DNA from: an uncultured Bacilli bacterium
GTDB taxonomy: Bacteria; Bacillota_I; Bacilli_A; RF39; UBA660
Direction: 5' to 3'
DNA length: 44,085 nt
NCBI GenBank assembly: GCA_947628095.1
Contig: CANQYO010000005.1
Span: 1 to 44,085 of the forward strand
This document shows positions 1 through 10,474 of the stretch, piece by piece. Position 1 is the first letter of the stretch. Every line of letters begins with the position of its first letter. A program made the position numbers and the translations under genes. The notes beneath the pieces are model-generated. The model was given only the letters and a program-made list of their open reading frames with translations, ran no database searches and had not been told where the DNA came from.

Positions 1-57
1 ACTTTTTTATACTAGGTAGATAAGCAGAAAAGAACTTTTTTAAGAAAAGTGTGACAT

Positions 58-404
58 ATGATTGATTTCTCTAGATTGATAATACTAAAAATTTTCTTGA
101 CTATATTGATAATTTAATTAATCAAACTAAAGCTTTAAATATACAAGAATTACGTTTATTAGAAGCTTATCTTAATTTAGCCTCTGAAAATAACTGTAAT
201 TTAATTTTAAATTATTATATATGGGCACTTGCTAATTTTGATTTTGAAGTTATAGTTAGAGATTACTATGATTTAAAATTTATGGATAGAGAAGATTTAA
301 ATGATATTTTAACATTAATTAATATGGAAGAATGTGATACTAATACTAAGTGTCAAAAATTATTTGATACATTAGAAGAAGATTTAAAAGTAAGAGGTAA
401 ATAA
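58..404 (+). pseudogene. Small unknown protein gene, apparently frameshifted near its start
   Basis: From 75 to the TAA at 402-404 there is a clean open frame of about 109 codons with ordinary local codon use (acidic, Leu/Asn/Asp-rich, probably all-helical). It has no start codon: upstream in this frame are stops at 63-65 and 72-74. In another frame an ATG at 58 reads M-I-D-F-S-R and would join the long frame if one base were added around 76-78. I read this as one gene of about 115 codons with a single-base deletion, either real or a contig-edge error. Its TAA overlaps the ATG of the next gene (TAATG), so the two were probably translated together. Function not recognised. Confidence 0.5.
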
Positions 405-772
405 TGTTAAAAGATGCAAATAGAAAAAAAGAACTTGAAATTAGTATTCGTGGAATGATTAACCCAAATTTATATTTTCAATTTGAAAGTTTAATTGCTG
501 AAGAAGATACAACTTTAAAAGATTTAGAAGACATGTATAAATATATGCAAATGGATATTGAAAGCTTTACTTTATATGTTGATAAATTATTAAATGAATT
601 AATAACAAGAGAATATGATAATTTCGATGATGCTTATTTCGTTTATCAAAATATATCAGTTCTATTCTTAGCAAGATATTTTATTAATGATGAAGTTAAT
701 TATTTGCGTTTAGCAAGTTATGCTACTTATCTTCAAGAAGATGTTTTAAAAGAACTTCAAGAGACAAAATAA
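404..772 (+). CDS. Unknown 122-residue acidic protein
   Basis: No family recognised. The protein is acidic, rich in Leu, Tyr, Asp and Glu, without membrane segment, signal peptide or cysteine, and looks all-helical. The start ATG at 404 is preceded by AGAGGT at 393-398, a good ribosome binding site lying inside the end of the previous gene, and overlaps that gene's stop by one base. The two small proteins have similar size and composition and may be functional partners. The gene is convergent with pyrG, and a shared hairpin terminator separates them. Being small, intact and in normal local codon use, it is very probably a real gene. Confidence 0.75.
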   Translation: MLKDANRKKELEISIRGMINPNLYFQFESLIAEEDTTLKDLEDMYKYMQMDIESFTLYVDKLLNELITREYDNFDDAYFVYQNISVLFLARYFINDEVNYLRLASYATYLQEDVLKELQETK

Positions 773-800
773 AAAGATTTCGTATAAAAAACGAAGTCTT

Positions 801-803
<3 letters not shown>
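772..803. terminator. Bidirectional intrinsic terminator
   Basis: A 12-bp stem (AAAAGATTTCGT at 772-783 against ACGAAGTCTTTT at 791-802, one G-T wobble) has A-rich and T-rich flanks on both sides. It can end transcripts of the small gene on + and pyrG on -; the pyrG stop codon lies in its right arm. Confidence 0.8.
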
Positions 804-3022
<2,219 letters not shown>

Positions 3023-3084
3023 ATTCTATCAATTAATTATATAGAAAAAAAGTATAAAAATTCCTATCTTTAAGTGATAAGTTA

Positions 3085-3093
3085 TGTTAAAAT
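3085..3093 (+). promoter_or_regulatory. Extended -10 promoter for TSCPD-maf-glyA
   Basis: TGTTAAAAT is an extended -10 element (TGn before TAAAAT). It lies about 40 bases before the TSCPD gene. The same nonamer occurs upstream of the response regulator at 8543 and of priA. Confidence 0.55.
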
Positions 3094-3132
3094 AAAATTA
3101 AGATGTTAATTTAAAATTAAATGGAGGTAGAA

Positions 3133-3393
3133 ATGGAAGTATTTAATTATAAACCAAAGGGAGTTTGTTCAACAAATATGAAATTAACAATTGATGGAGA
3201 TACTTTAGTTGATATTGAAGTTACTAATGGTTGTGAAGGAAATTTAAAGGGAATTAGAAGTTTAGTTAAAGGTATGAAATTAACTGATATTATTGAAAAA
3301 CTTGAAGGTATAGATTGTCATATGCGAGGAACATCTTGTCCTGACCAAATAGCAACTGCTATTAAAGAATATTTAGGAGTTTTAACTAAATGA
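3133..3393 (+). CDS. TSCPD domain protein (TIGR03905 type)
   Basis: An 86-residue stand-alone TSCPD protein. It carries the family's conserved blocks: a Cys in KGVCSTNM, NGCEGNLKGI, a Gly-Met block (VKGMKL) and GTSCPDQIA near the C-terminus. TSCPD domains also occur at the C-terminus of some ribonucleotide reductases; the function of the free form is not established. The first ATG of the frame (3121) is part of the ribosome binding site ATGGAGGT, so I chose the ATG at 3133, which also gives the normal family N-terminus. Its TGA overlaps the maf ATG (ATGA), giving translational coupling. Confidence 0.88.
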   Translation: MEVFNYKPKGVCSTNMKLTIDGDTLVDIEVTNGCEGNLKGIRSLVKGMKLTDIIEKLEGIDCHMRGTSCPDQIATAIKEYLGVLTK

Positions 3394-3962
3394 AAATAAT
3401 TTTGGCCTCTAAATCACCTAGAAGATGTGAATTATTAAAAAAATTAGGTTATGATTTTCTTGTTGTAGCAAGTGGGAGAGAAGAAATATTTAGTCCTAAT
3501 TTAGAACCACTTGAAAATTGTCAAAAGGTAAGTTTAAATAAAGCCCTTGATGTAATGGAAAAAACTGAAGGTGATAGGATAATTATTAGTTCAGATACCA
3601 TTGTTTTAAAAGGCAATGTGATTTATGGTAAACCTAAAAATCGAATAGATGCTTATAATATGCTTAAAAGTTTAAGTGGAAAAACACATGAAGTAATAAC
3701 AGCTTTAACGGTTTTAAAAATTATTAACAATAAAGTGGAAAAAATAGAAGATTATTCTAAGACGTTAATTACAATTGATGTTCTATCAACTAATGAAATA
3801 AATAATTATTTAGATACTAATGAGCCTTATGATAAAGCTGGAGCTTATGCAATTCAAGGTTTGTTTTCTAAACATATTGTAAAAATTGAGGGAGATTATT
3901 ATGCAACTGTAGGACTTCCAATAAATAAACTTTATAATATTTTAAAAAAGATAGATTTATAG
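3390..3962 (+). CDS. maf: Maf-family nucleoside triphosphate pyrophosphatase
   Basis: Hydrolyses non-canonical or excess nucleoside triphosphates to monophosphates plus pyrophosphate. In Bacillus, Maf has also been linked to septum formation. The 190 residues fit the family. The substrate-binding loop ASKSPRRCELL is at residues 5-15, the central SDTIV motif with the catalytic aspartate near 69, a GKP loop near 79, and DKAGAYAIQG in the C-terminal part. These fit the dTTP/UTP subgroup, although substrate cannot be fixed by eye. It overlaps the TSCPD gene by four bases and is followed at 34 bases by glyA, so the three are probably cotranscribed. Confidence 0.93.
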   Translation: MKIILASKSPRRCELLKKLGYDFLVVASGREEIFSPNLEPLENCQKVSLNKALDVMEKTEGDRIIISSDTIVLKGNVIYGKPKNRIDAYNMLKSLSGKTHEVITALTVLKIINNKVEKIEDYSKTLITIDVLSTNEINNYLDTNEPYDKAGAYAIQGLFSKHIVKIEGDYYATVGLPINKLYNILKKIDL

Positions 3963-3995
3963 TTATATATAATAAAAAATAAGGAGATAATAAAT

Positions 3996-5216
3996 ATGGA
4001 CAAAAAATTAAAAGAAGCCTTAAAGCTAGAAGAAAAAAGGCAAAGTGAAAATATAGAACTTATTGCTTCTGAAAATTATACTTCAAAGGCAGTAAGAGAA
4101 TTACAAGGAAGCATTTTAACTAATAAATATGCTGAAGGTTATAGTGGAAAAAGATATTATGGTGGATGTGAATATATTGATATTTTTGAAAATTTAGCAA
4201 TTGAATATGCAACAAAGCTTTTTGGTGTTAAATATGCTAATGTTCAACCTCATTCAGGAAGTAGTGCTAATATGGCAGTTTACAGAGCTCTTTTAAATCA
4301 TAAAGATAAAGTGATGGGTATGAATTTACAAGATGGTGGACATTTAACTCATGGTTATGCTCTTAATTTTAGTGGTATAGATTATGATATAGTTGATTAT
4401 AAATTAAATCCTGAAACAGAAATGTTAGATTATGACGAAATAGAAAAAATAGCTTTAAAAGAAAAACCTAAAATGATTATAGCTGGAGCTAGTGCTTATC
4501 CAAGAAAGATAGATTTTAAAAGATTTCGAGAAATTGCTGATAAAGTAGGAGCGTATTTAATGGTAGATATGGCTCATATAGCTGGTCTTGTAGCAACTGG
4601 TTTGCATGAAAATCCATGTTTATATGCTGATGTTGTAACTTCAACTACTCATAAAACTTTAAGAGGACCAAGAGGTGGTTTAATTTTAACTAATGACCCT
4701 GAAATTGCTAAAAAAATTGATAAAGTAATTTTCCCAGGTATTCAAGGTGGACCACTTATGCATGTAATAGGGGGTAAGGCAGAATGTTTTTATGAAGCTT
4801 TGCAACCGGAATTTAAAACCTATATGGAACAAGTTTTAAAAAATATAAAAGCTTTAAGTGAAGAGTTAAAAAGTCGTGGTGTAAAGATAATTTCGGGTGG
4901 AACTGATAATCATTTAATTTTAGTAGATGTTTATAATACTTTTAACTTAACTGGTAAAGAATGTGAAAAAATTCTTGATAAAATTCATATTACTGTTAAT
5001 AAAAATTCTATTCCAGGAGATACCCAATCAGCTTTTAAAACAAGTGGTATTCGTATAGGTTCTCCGGCTATGACAACTCGTGGTTTTAAAGAAGATGATT
5101 TTAGACTAGTTGGAGAAATTATTTACAATGTCCTTTCAAATCCTGAAGATGAAGAACTTTTAAAAAGAGAAGAAGCAAGAGTTTTAGAATTAACTAAGAA
5201 ATATCCTTTGATTTGA
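3996..5216 (+). CDS. glyA: Serine hydroxymethyltransferase
   Basis: Interconverts serine plus tetrahydrofolate with glycine plus methylene-tetrahydrofolate, supplying one-carbon units. The 406 residues include the early [10 protein letters not shown] block, [14 protein letters not shown], the cofactor-binding [10 protein letters not shown], and [13 protein letters not shown], in which Lys220 forms the Schiff base with pyridoxal phosphate. The start is set by AAGGAG followed by ATG at 3996. It is the last gene of a probable TSCPD-maf-glyA transcript. I see no glycine riboswitch in the 33-base gap before it and no clear terminator after it. Confidence 0.97.
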   Translation: MDKKLKEALKLEEKRQSENIELIASENYTSKAVRELQGSILTNKYAEGYSGKRYYGGCEYIDIFENLAIEYATKLFGVKYANVQPHSGSSANMAVYRALLNHKDKVMGMNLQDGGHLTHGYALNFSGIDYDIVDYKLNPETEMLDYDEIEKIALKEKPKMIIAGASAYPRKIDFKRFREIADKVGAYLMVDMAHIAGLVATGLHENPCLYADVVTSTTHKTLRGPRGGLILTNDPEIAKKIDKVIFPGIQGGPLMHVIGGKAECFYEALQPEFKTYMEQVLKNIKALSEELKSRGVKIISGGTDNHLILVDVYNTFNLTGKECEKILDKIHITVNKNSIPGDTQSAFKTSGIRIGSPAMTTRGFKEDDFRLVGEIIYNVLSNPEDEELLKREEARVLELTKKYPLI

Positions 5217-5228
5217 TATTTCTTTTTT

Positions 5229-5250
5229 GTCATTTTAAAGTCATTTTAAG
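5229..5250 (+). promoter_or_regulatory. Direct-repeat operator candidate before the ABC exporter
   Basis: GTCATTTTAAA (5229-5239) is followed directly by GTCATTTTAAG (5240-5250). Ten of eleven bases are identical, with an 11-base period (one helical turn). OmpR/PhoB-type regulators typically bind such tandem half-sites. The pair sits where the -35 would be, just before a TATACT at 5255-5260. The regulator encoded at 8543 is the natural candidate, by inference. Confidence 0.6.
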
Positions 5251-5254
5251 AATA

Positions 5255-5260
5255 TATACT
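5255..5260 (+). promoter_or_regulatory. -10 element (TATACT) of the ABC exporter operon
   Basis: TATACT, five of six matches to TATAAT, lies 18 bases before the GGAGGAA ribosome binding site and five bases after the direct repeat. There is no recognisable -35, which fits an activator-dependent promoter. Confidence 0.5.
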
Positions 5261-5278
5261 TAATTCATGGAGGAATTT

Positions 5279-5965
5279 ATGGAAATATTAAAAGTTTCTA
5301 ATTTAACTAAGTATTATGGTAAGGGGGATGCCTTAGTAAAAGCAATAGATAATGTATCTTTTAGTGTAGAAAAAGGAGAATTTGTAGCTATTGTGGGAGC
5401 TAGTGGAAGTGGTAAATCAACCCTTATGCATTTAATAGGAGGAGTAGACAAGCCAACTAGTGGAAAAGTTTATATAGATAATCAAGATATTTATAGTATG
5501 AAAGATGATGCTTTATGTATTTTTAGAAGAAGACAAATTGGTCTTATTTATCAATTTTATAATTTAATTCCTATTTTAAATGTTAAAGAAAATATAACTT
5601 TAACTAGTAATTTAGATAACCATAAAGTAAGTAAAGAAAAGCTTATGGAGATTATAAAATTACTTGGACTTCAAGATAGATTAGAACATTTACCTAATCA
5701 ATTATCTGGAGGAGAACAACAAAGAACTTCAATTGGAAGAGCTTTAATAACTAGTCCGGCTTTAATATTAGCAGATGAACCAACGGGAAACTTAGATAGT
5801 AAAGCTAGTTTAGAAATTATGGAATTATTGAAATTATCTAATCGAAAATATAAACAAACTATAATCATGATAACTCATAATTTAGAATTAGCTCGTGAAG
5901 CTGATAGAATTATTAAACTTGAAGATGGTAAAATAGTTGAGGATACGAATGAAGACATTAAATAA
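5279..5965 (+). CDS. ABC exporter ATP-binding protein (MacB/LolD-like)
   Basis: The ATPase subunit of a type VII (MacB/FtsX-type) ABC system, working in the cytosol with the permease encoded next. The 228 residues contain Walker A GASGSGKST (40-48), the Q-loop QFYNLIP, signature LSGGEQQR, Walker B LILADEPTGNLD and the switch His in ITHN. The GNLD after Walker B is typical of MacB/LolD/BceA ATPases. The in-frame ATG at 5267 is part of the ribosome binding site ATGGAGGAA, so the start is the ATG at 5279. It overlaps the permease gene by 17 bases. With a dedicated two-component system downstream, a role in antimicrobial-peptide or envelope-stress detoxification is likely but unproven. Confidence 0.95.
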   Translation: MEILKVSNLTKYYGKGDALVKAIDNVSFSVEKGEFVAIVGASGSGKSTLMHLIGGVDKPTSGKVYIDNQDIYSMKDDALCIFRRRQIGLIYQFYNLIPILNVKENITLTSNLDNHKVSKEKLMEIIKLLGLQDRLEHLPNQLSGGEQQRTSIGRALITSPALILADEPTGNLDSKASLEIMELLKLSNRKYKQTIIMITHNLELAREADRIIKLEDGKIVEDTNEDIK

Positions 5966-8465
5966 TATTACTTTTAAAAATTTACTTTTAAATAAAAAAA
6001 GAACTATTGTTACAATTATAGGAATAATTTTATCGGTTTCATTGATTTCTGCGGTTGGTAGTATGTTTGTTAATTTTCGAAAAGTTTTAATTGATGAAGC
6101 AATTTATAGTAATGGTTATTATCATGTTAGTATTGAAAATGATAGTAAAAATTTAAATGTTTTAGCTAAAAATCGTAATTTTAAAAAAATTGATACTTTT
6201 TATGAAATTGGGTATTCAAGATTAGAAAAATCTCAAAATGAATATAAACCTTATTTAAAATTATATTCTTTAAATACTCCTAATGATTTTAAAAATTATA
6301 CTAAATTAATTGAAGGAAGATATCCAGCTAATGAAAGTGAAGTTGTTATTTCTAATCATATTATGACTAATGGACATGTTGCTCTAAAAATAGGAGATAA
6401 TGTAACACTTAATTTAGGAAGTCGTTATGCTTGTGAAAAAAAGATTGAAGAAGAATATTATTTACCATATAATTCTCAATTTGATGATAATGAAAATGAA
6501 ATTTGTGATATGGAAAATATTGAAGTAGAAGAAACGAAAGAATTTAAGATTGTTGGAATTATTGAAAGACCTAATTATAGTTTAGAAAGTTATAGTGAAG
6601 CTGGTTATACGGTTTTAACAACTGGTTTAGTTAATAACAAAACTAAGAATTTTATAACTTTAAAAAATCCTAAAAAATATTCTGAAATTGCAGATTATTT
6701 AGACTATTCAGAGTTTAAAATTAATTATAATAATGAGCTTTTAAGATGGGAAGTATTTAAATTTAGTAATAGTACAGTAAATTTATTATTGACGATTGTT
6801 TCTTTTGTAATTTTAATAATTATCTTGACTAGTGTTTTTTGTATTCGTAATTCATTCGCCATATCAACTCTTGAAAAAACTAAAATGTTTGGTATGTTAA
6901 GAAGTTTAGGAGCAACTAAAAAACAAATTCGTTATCAAGTATTTAAGGAAGCTTTTTATTTATCTTTGATTGGTATTCCTTTAGGAATTTTCTTTGGTAA
7001 TTTAGCATCATTTGTTTTAGTAGCTATTTTAAATAAGAATTTAAATGCTTTTAATTTAAATGTTGAATTTACTTATAAATTTTCATTTCTTGTTACAATT
7101 ATTTCTTTAATTCTTGGAATAATAACAATTTATTTTTCAGCCTCTAAAAGTGCTAAAAAAGCTAGTCGAATTTCTCCAATTGATGCGATTAGAAATCATG
7201 ATGATATAAAAATATCAAGTAAAAAATTAAAAACTCCTTGGTTTATTTCTCGAATATTTAAAACAGGAGGAGTATTAGCATATAAAAATTTAAAAAGAAG
7301 TAAAAAGAAATATCGAACAACAGTTATTTCAATAGTAGTTTCGATTGTTATCTTTTTATCAATGTCAACGTTTATTAAATATACTTTTTCTTATTCTATG
7401 TTTTATTATGAAGAAAAAGATTATGATATTTTTGTTTCTTTACATAATAAAGATGATGATGTAGTTTCTAATATTTTAAGTATTCCAGAAATTACAGATT
7501 ATAGTTTAATTTATGAAATTAATTCTTATATGGAAATAAATGATACTAATAAAATAAGTTCCTTTGGTAAAAAGATATTTGATGTAAGTGGAGATACTTT
7601 AAAAAGTATAAATATCGTTACTTTAGATAATCATTCTTTTAAAAGATATTTAAAAAAATTAGGTTTAGATTATAATACTTATAAAGATAAAGCTATACTT
7701 CAAGATACTTATACTTATGTTACAGATAAAAAAGTCGAGAAAAAACGTTTATATACATATCAAAAAGGTGATGTGATAGAAGGTAAATTGGTAACTCATT
7801 ATTATGATGATTCTAAAAGAAGTGAAAAAAAATATGATTTAGAAATTGGTTATATTGCTAATAATAATCCTATTGGTCTTTCAAATTATCAAACTTTATT
7901 AATTCTTAATGCTACTTATTATAAAGAAGCAGATTTAAAAAATGATAGTCTTTATTTAAATGCTAACGATACTTCAAAAGTAACTCAAGAATTAGATAAA
8001 TTAAATGTTAATTATACTGATTATAAAAAAGAAGCTGAAGATAGTAAGTCTATGATGATAATTATTTCTATTTTCTTATATGGTTTTATTACAGTTATAA
8101 CTTTAATTGGAATAACTAATATTTTTAATACGATTACAGCCAATATGGCTTTAAGACAAAAAGAATTTATGGTTTTAAAAAGTCTTGGTATGACTAAAAA
8201 AGAATTTAATCGAATGATTAATTTGGAAACGATATTTTATTCATTCAAAAGTCTTTTCTTTGGAATTACTTTAGGACTTATTAGTTCATATTTTATTTAT
8301 TATATTTTTAGAGATAATTATGATATTGGATTTAGTATTCCTTATAAAGAAATAATTTTATGTATAATCTTTGTAATTTTACTTGTCTTTGTTATTATGC
8401 AATTTATGGTAAGAAAAATTAATAAACAAAATATTATAGAAACCATTAGAAAAGAAAATATTTAA
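5949..8465 (+). CDS. FtsX-type ABC transporter permease, two-unit form
   Basis: Membrane partner of the preceding ATPase. The 838 residues form two FtsX/MacB units in one chain. Unit 1 has an N-terminal membrane helix (about residues 16-38), an extracytoplasmic domain to about 270, then three helices. Unit 2, from about 435, repeats helix, outer domain and three C-terminal helices. Both units show the family pattern of a Leu-Arg/Lys-Ser-Leu-Gly motif after the helix (LRSLGATKKQIR; LKSLGMTKKEFN). One such chain could form the whole pore. The frame is open from a TTG at 5937, but GAGG at 5940-5943 followed by ATG at 5949 gives the better start. The exported substrate is unknown. Confidence 0.92.
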   Translation: MKTLNNITFKNLLLNKKRTIVTIIGIILSVSLISAVGSMFVNFRKVLIDEAIYSNGYYHVSIENDSKNLNVLAKNRNFKKIDTFYEIGYSRLEKSQNEYKPYLKLYSLNTPNDFKNYTKLIEGRYPANESEVVISNHIMTNGHVALKIGDNVTLNLGSRYACEKKIEEEYYLPYNSQFDDNENEICDMENIEVEETKEFKIVGIIERPNYSLESYSEAGYTVLTTGLVNNKTKNFITLKNPKKYSEIADYLDYSEFKINYNNELLRWEVFKFSNSTVNLLLTIVSFVILIIILTSVFCIRNSFAISTLEKTKMFGMLRSLGATKKQIRYQVFKEAFYLSLIGIPLGIFFGNLASFVLVAILNKNLNAFNLNVEFTYKFSFLVTIISLILGIITIYFSASKSAKKASRISPIDAIRNHDDIKISSKKLKTPWFISRIFKTGGVLAYKNLKRSKKKYRTTVISIVVSIVIFLSMSTFIKYTFSYSMFYYEEKDYDIFVSLHNKDDDVVSNILSIPEITDYSLIYEINSYMEINDTNKISSFGKKIFDVSGDTLKSINIVTLDNHSFKRYLKKLGLDYNTYKDKAILQDTYTYVTDKKVEKKRLYTYQKGDVIEGKLVTHYYDDSKRSEKKYDLEIGYIANNNPIGLSNYQTLLILNATYYKEADLKNDSLYLNANDTSKVTQELDKLNVNYTDYKKEAEDSKSMMIIISIFLYGFITVITLIGITNIFNTITANMALRQKEFMVLKSLGMTKKEFNRMINLETIFYSFKSLFFGITLGLISSYFIYYIFRDNYDIGFSIPYKEIILCIIFVILLVFVIMQFMVRKINKQNIIETIRKENI

Positions 8466-8470
8466 GTTTA

Positions 8471-8505
8471 AAAACTAATATATGTAAATATTATATTAGT
8501 TTTTT
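8471..8505 (+). terminator. Intrinsic terminator after the ABC exporter
   Basis: A 12-bp perfect stem (8471-8482 with 8492-8503) is followed by a T-tract. It separates the transporter from its two-component genes, which have their own promoter. Confidence 0.85.
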
Positions 8506-8513
8506 GAACTTTA

Positions 8514-8522
8514 TGTTAAAAT
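8514..8522 (+). promoter_or_regulatory. Extended -10 promoter of the first two-component operon
   Basis: TGTTAAAAT, identical to the element at 3085-3093, lies 20 bases before the regulator's start codon and just after the exporter terminator. It has no good -35. Confidence 0.5.
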
Positions 8523-8542
8523 AAAAACTTATGAGAGGGTTT

Positions 8543-9184
8543 ATGAAAATATTATTAATTGAAGATAATAATGATATAAAAGAAGTATTAACTTATACTT
8601 TAGAAAAAGAAAACTATCAAGTTTTTAGTGTTTCAAGTATTAAAGAAACTAAAAAAATTCTTGATAATCAAAAATTTGATTTGTTGATTATAGATGTTAA
8701 TTTACCAGATGGTTCGGGTTTTAATCTTTATGAAGACATTAAAGAATTGAACATTAAAGCAATATTTTTAACAGCAAGAGATTTGGAATCTGATATTGTT
8801 TATGGTTTTAAACTTGGAATAGATGATTATATAACTAAACCTTTTTTAAAAGGAGAATTACTAGCAAGAATTAATAAAATTTTAAAAAATCAAAATAAAA
8901 TAATTAAAATTAAAGATATTAAAATAGATTATGATAAAATGAGTGTTTTTAAAGAAGATAAGGAAATAACACTTACAACTTTAGAATATAAATTGTTACT
9001 TTTATTAGTTGAAAATATTAATAAAGTTGTAACAAGAGATTATATAATTGATAAAATTTATGAATTAACAGGAAATGATATATATGATAATACAGTGAGT
9101 GTTTATATTAAAAGATTAAGAGAAAAATTAGATACCGATATTATTAAAACAATAAAAGGAGTGGGGTATAGAATTGATGAATAA
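8543..9184 (+). CDS. OmpR-family response regulator
   Basis: The DNA-binding half of a two-component system. The 213 residues have a receiver domain with acidic pocket ED near 7-8, phosphoacceptor Asp51, Thr77 in LTARD and Lys99 in ITKPF. A winged-helix Trans_reg_C domain runs from about 125 to the end, finishing in the usual GVGYRID. The ATG at 8531 belongs to the ribosome-binding stretch GAGAGG; the ATG at 8543 gives the canonical MKILLIEDN start. It overlaps the kinase gene by eight bases. Position right after an ABC exporter resembles the Bce/Vir-type arrangement, so the exporter promoter is its likely target. Confidence 0.95.
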   Translation: MKILLIEDNNDIKEVLTYTLEKENYQVFSVSSIKETKKILDNQKFDLLIIDVNLPDGSGFNLYEDIKELNIKAIFLTARDLESDIVYGFKLGIDDYITKPFLKGELLARINKILKNQNKIIKIKDIKIDYDKMSVFKEDKEITLTTLEYKLLLLLVENINKVVTRDYIIDKIYELTGNDIYDNTVSVYIKRLREKLDTDIIKTIKGVGYRIDE

Positions 9185-10370
9185 AAAATTTATTATAATA
9201 AATATTTTTATAGTTTTTTTGTTTTTATTGATTTTTTTAGGCTTTAATATTTTAGAATTTTCATTTTATAATCAAAATAATAATTTATTTTTGAATAATC
9301 TAGTTGGAAAAGTTTTAGAAAAAAATCCTAATGTAACTAGAGAAGAAATTATTGATTTATTAAATACTAAAAATTTAAGTGATACTAATATATTAAAAGA
9401 ATATGGTATTAATTTAGAGAATGATAGTTTAGTTTATCAAAATGAAAAGATAATTAAAATAAGTTTAATTATTAATATTTTTTTAATTATATTATTAATT
9501 AGCATTATATTCTTCTTATTTTATCTTTATAATAAAAAAAGAAAAAAGAAATTAAAAGAAATAGAAGCTTATTTAGAAAATATTAATTTAGGAAATTATA
9601 AATTAGATATTGATACTAATACCGAAGAAGATTTATCAATTTTAAAGAATGAAATATATAAAATAACTGTGATGTTAAAAGAAAATGCTTTGATTATGAA
9701 AAATGATAAATTACTTTTAAAATCATCACTTGAAGATTTATCACATCAATTAAAAACACCTTTAACATCAATTATTTTAAAATTAGATAATATTTCAGAA
9801 GCTAATTTAGAAGTTAAAGAAAGAAAATATGTTAAGGATATCAAAAGGGAGATTCAAAATATTAATTTTTTAATTAATAATTTACTTAAGTTATCAAAAT
9901 TTGATGCTAATACAATTGAATTTATAAATACTAAGTTTAAACTTAAAGATTTAATTATAGAAAGTATTAAAAATGTAGAGATTTTAGCTGATTTAAAAAA
10001 TATTGAAATTATTGTTAGTGGTAATTTAGAAAATACAATGATAGGAGATTTTAAATGGCAAATTGAAAGTTTAACTAATATTTTAAAAAATTGTATTGAA
10101 TATTCTAAAGAAAATTCTAAAATTGAAATAATGCATGAAGAAAATAAATTATATTCTAAAATTATTGTTAAAGATTATGGAAATGGAATGACACATTTTG
10201 AAGCAAAACATATTTTTGATAGATTTTATAAAGGAAAAAATTCTAATAGTGATAGTGTTGGAATTGGACTTTCTTTAGCTAAGACAATAATTGAACATAA
10301 TAATGGTTATATAAAAGTAAATTCCAAAATAGGAGTAGGTACAACTTTTATTATTAAATATGTAAAATAA
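9177..10370 (+). CDS. Sensor histidine kinase
   Basis: Membrane sensor of the same system. The 397 residues comprise two membrane helices (about 5-24 and 102-120) around a short outer domain of about 77 residues, then a cytosolic linker without a clear HAMP domain. The H-box is DLSHQLKTPLTS with phosphorylated His190, followed by the ATPase domain with N-box, KDYGNGM and GIGLSLAKTII. The frame also opens at a TTG (9174); the adjacent ATG at 9177 is preferred, with AGGAGTGGGG upstream. The longer outer domain differs from the classical 'intramembrane-sensing' BceS kinases, so direct ligand sensing is possible. Confidence 0.95.
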   Translation: MNKKFIIINIFIVFLFLLIFLGFNILEFSFYNQNNNLFLNNLVGKVLEKNPNVTREEIIDLLNTKNLSDTNILKEYGINLENDSLVYQNEKIIKISLIINIFLIILLISIIFFLFYLYNKKRKKKLKEIEAYLENINLGNYKLDIDTNTEEDLSILKNEIYKITVMLKENALIMKNDKLLLKSSLEDLSHQLKTPLTSIILKLDNISEANLEVKERKYVKDIKREIQNINFLINNLLKLSKFDANTIEFINTKFKLKDLIIESIKNVEILADLKNIEIIVSGNLENTMIGDFKWQIESLTNILKNCIEYSKENSKIEIMHEENKLYSKIIVKDYGNGMTHFEAKHIFDRFYKGKNSNSDSVGIGLSLAKTIIEHNNGYIKVNSKIGVGTTFIIKYVK

Positions 10371-10407
10371 AATCACTTAGAAATTATTTAAAGTGATTTT
10401 TTTAATG
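10369..10407 (+). terminator. Intrinsic terminator after the two-component operon
   Basis: A ten-base stem AAAATCACTT / AAGTGATTTT (10369-10378 with 10391-10400) is followed by T residues. It insulates this operon from the pilus locus. Confidence 0.85.
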
Positions 10408-10417
10408 TAAAAAGTTA

Positions 10418-10446
10418 TTGTAAGAAAAAAATAGTTATGATATAAT
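10418..10446 (+). promoter_or_regulatory. Main promoter of the Tad-type pilus locus
   Basis: TTGTAA (10418-10423), 17 bases, then TATAAT (10441-10446) with an extended-10 TG at 10438-10439. It lies 28 bases before the first gene of the locus, whose ribosome binding site is AGGAG. Confidence 0.75.
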
Positions 10447-10474
10447 TCTATATGATAATAGGAGAAATAATAAT

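Noticed and set aside
1-57. tRNA or other RNA at the left edge
   Set aside because: No cloverleaf or conserved TTC loop could be traced; the stretch is too short and A+T-rich.
3391-5216. Mycoplasma-type code with TGA as tryptophan
   Set aside because: TGA ends the TSCPD, glyA and SpoU genes at natural family lengths, and Trp is encoded by TGG throughout.
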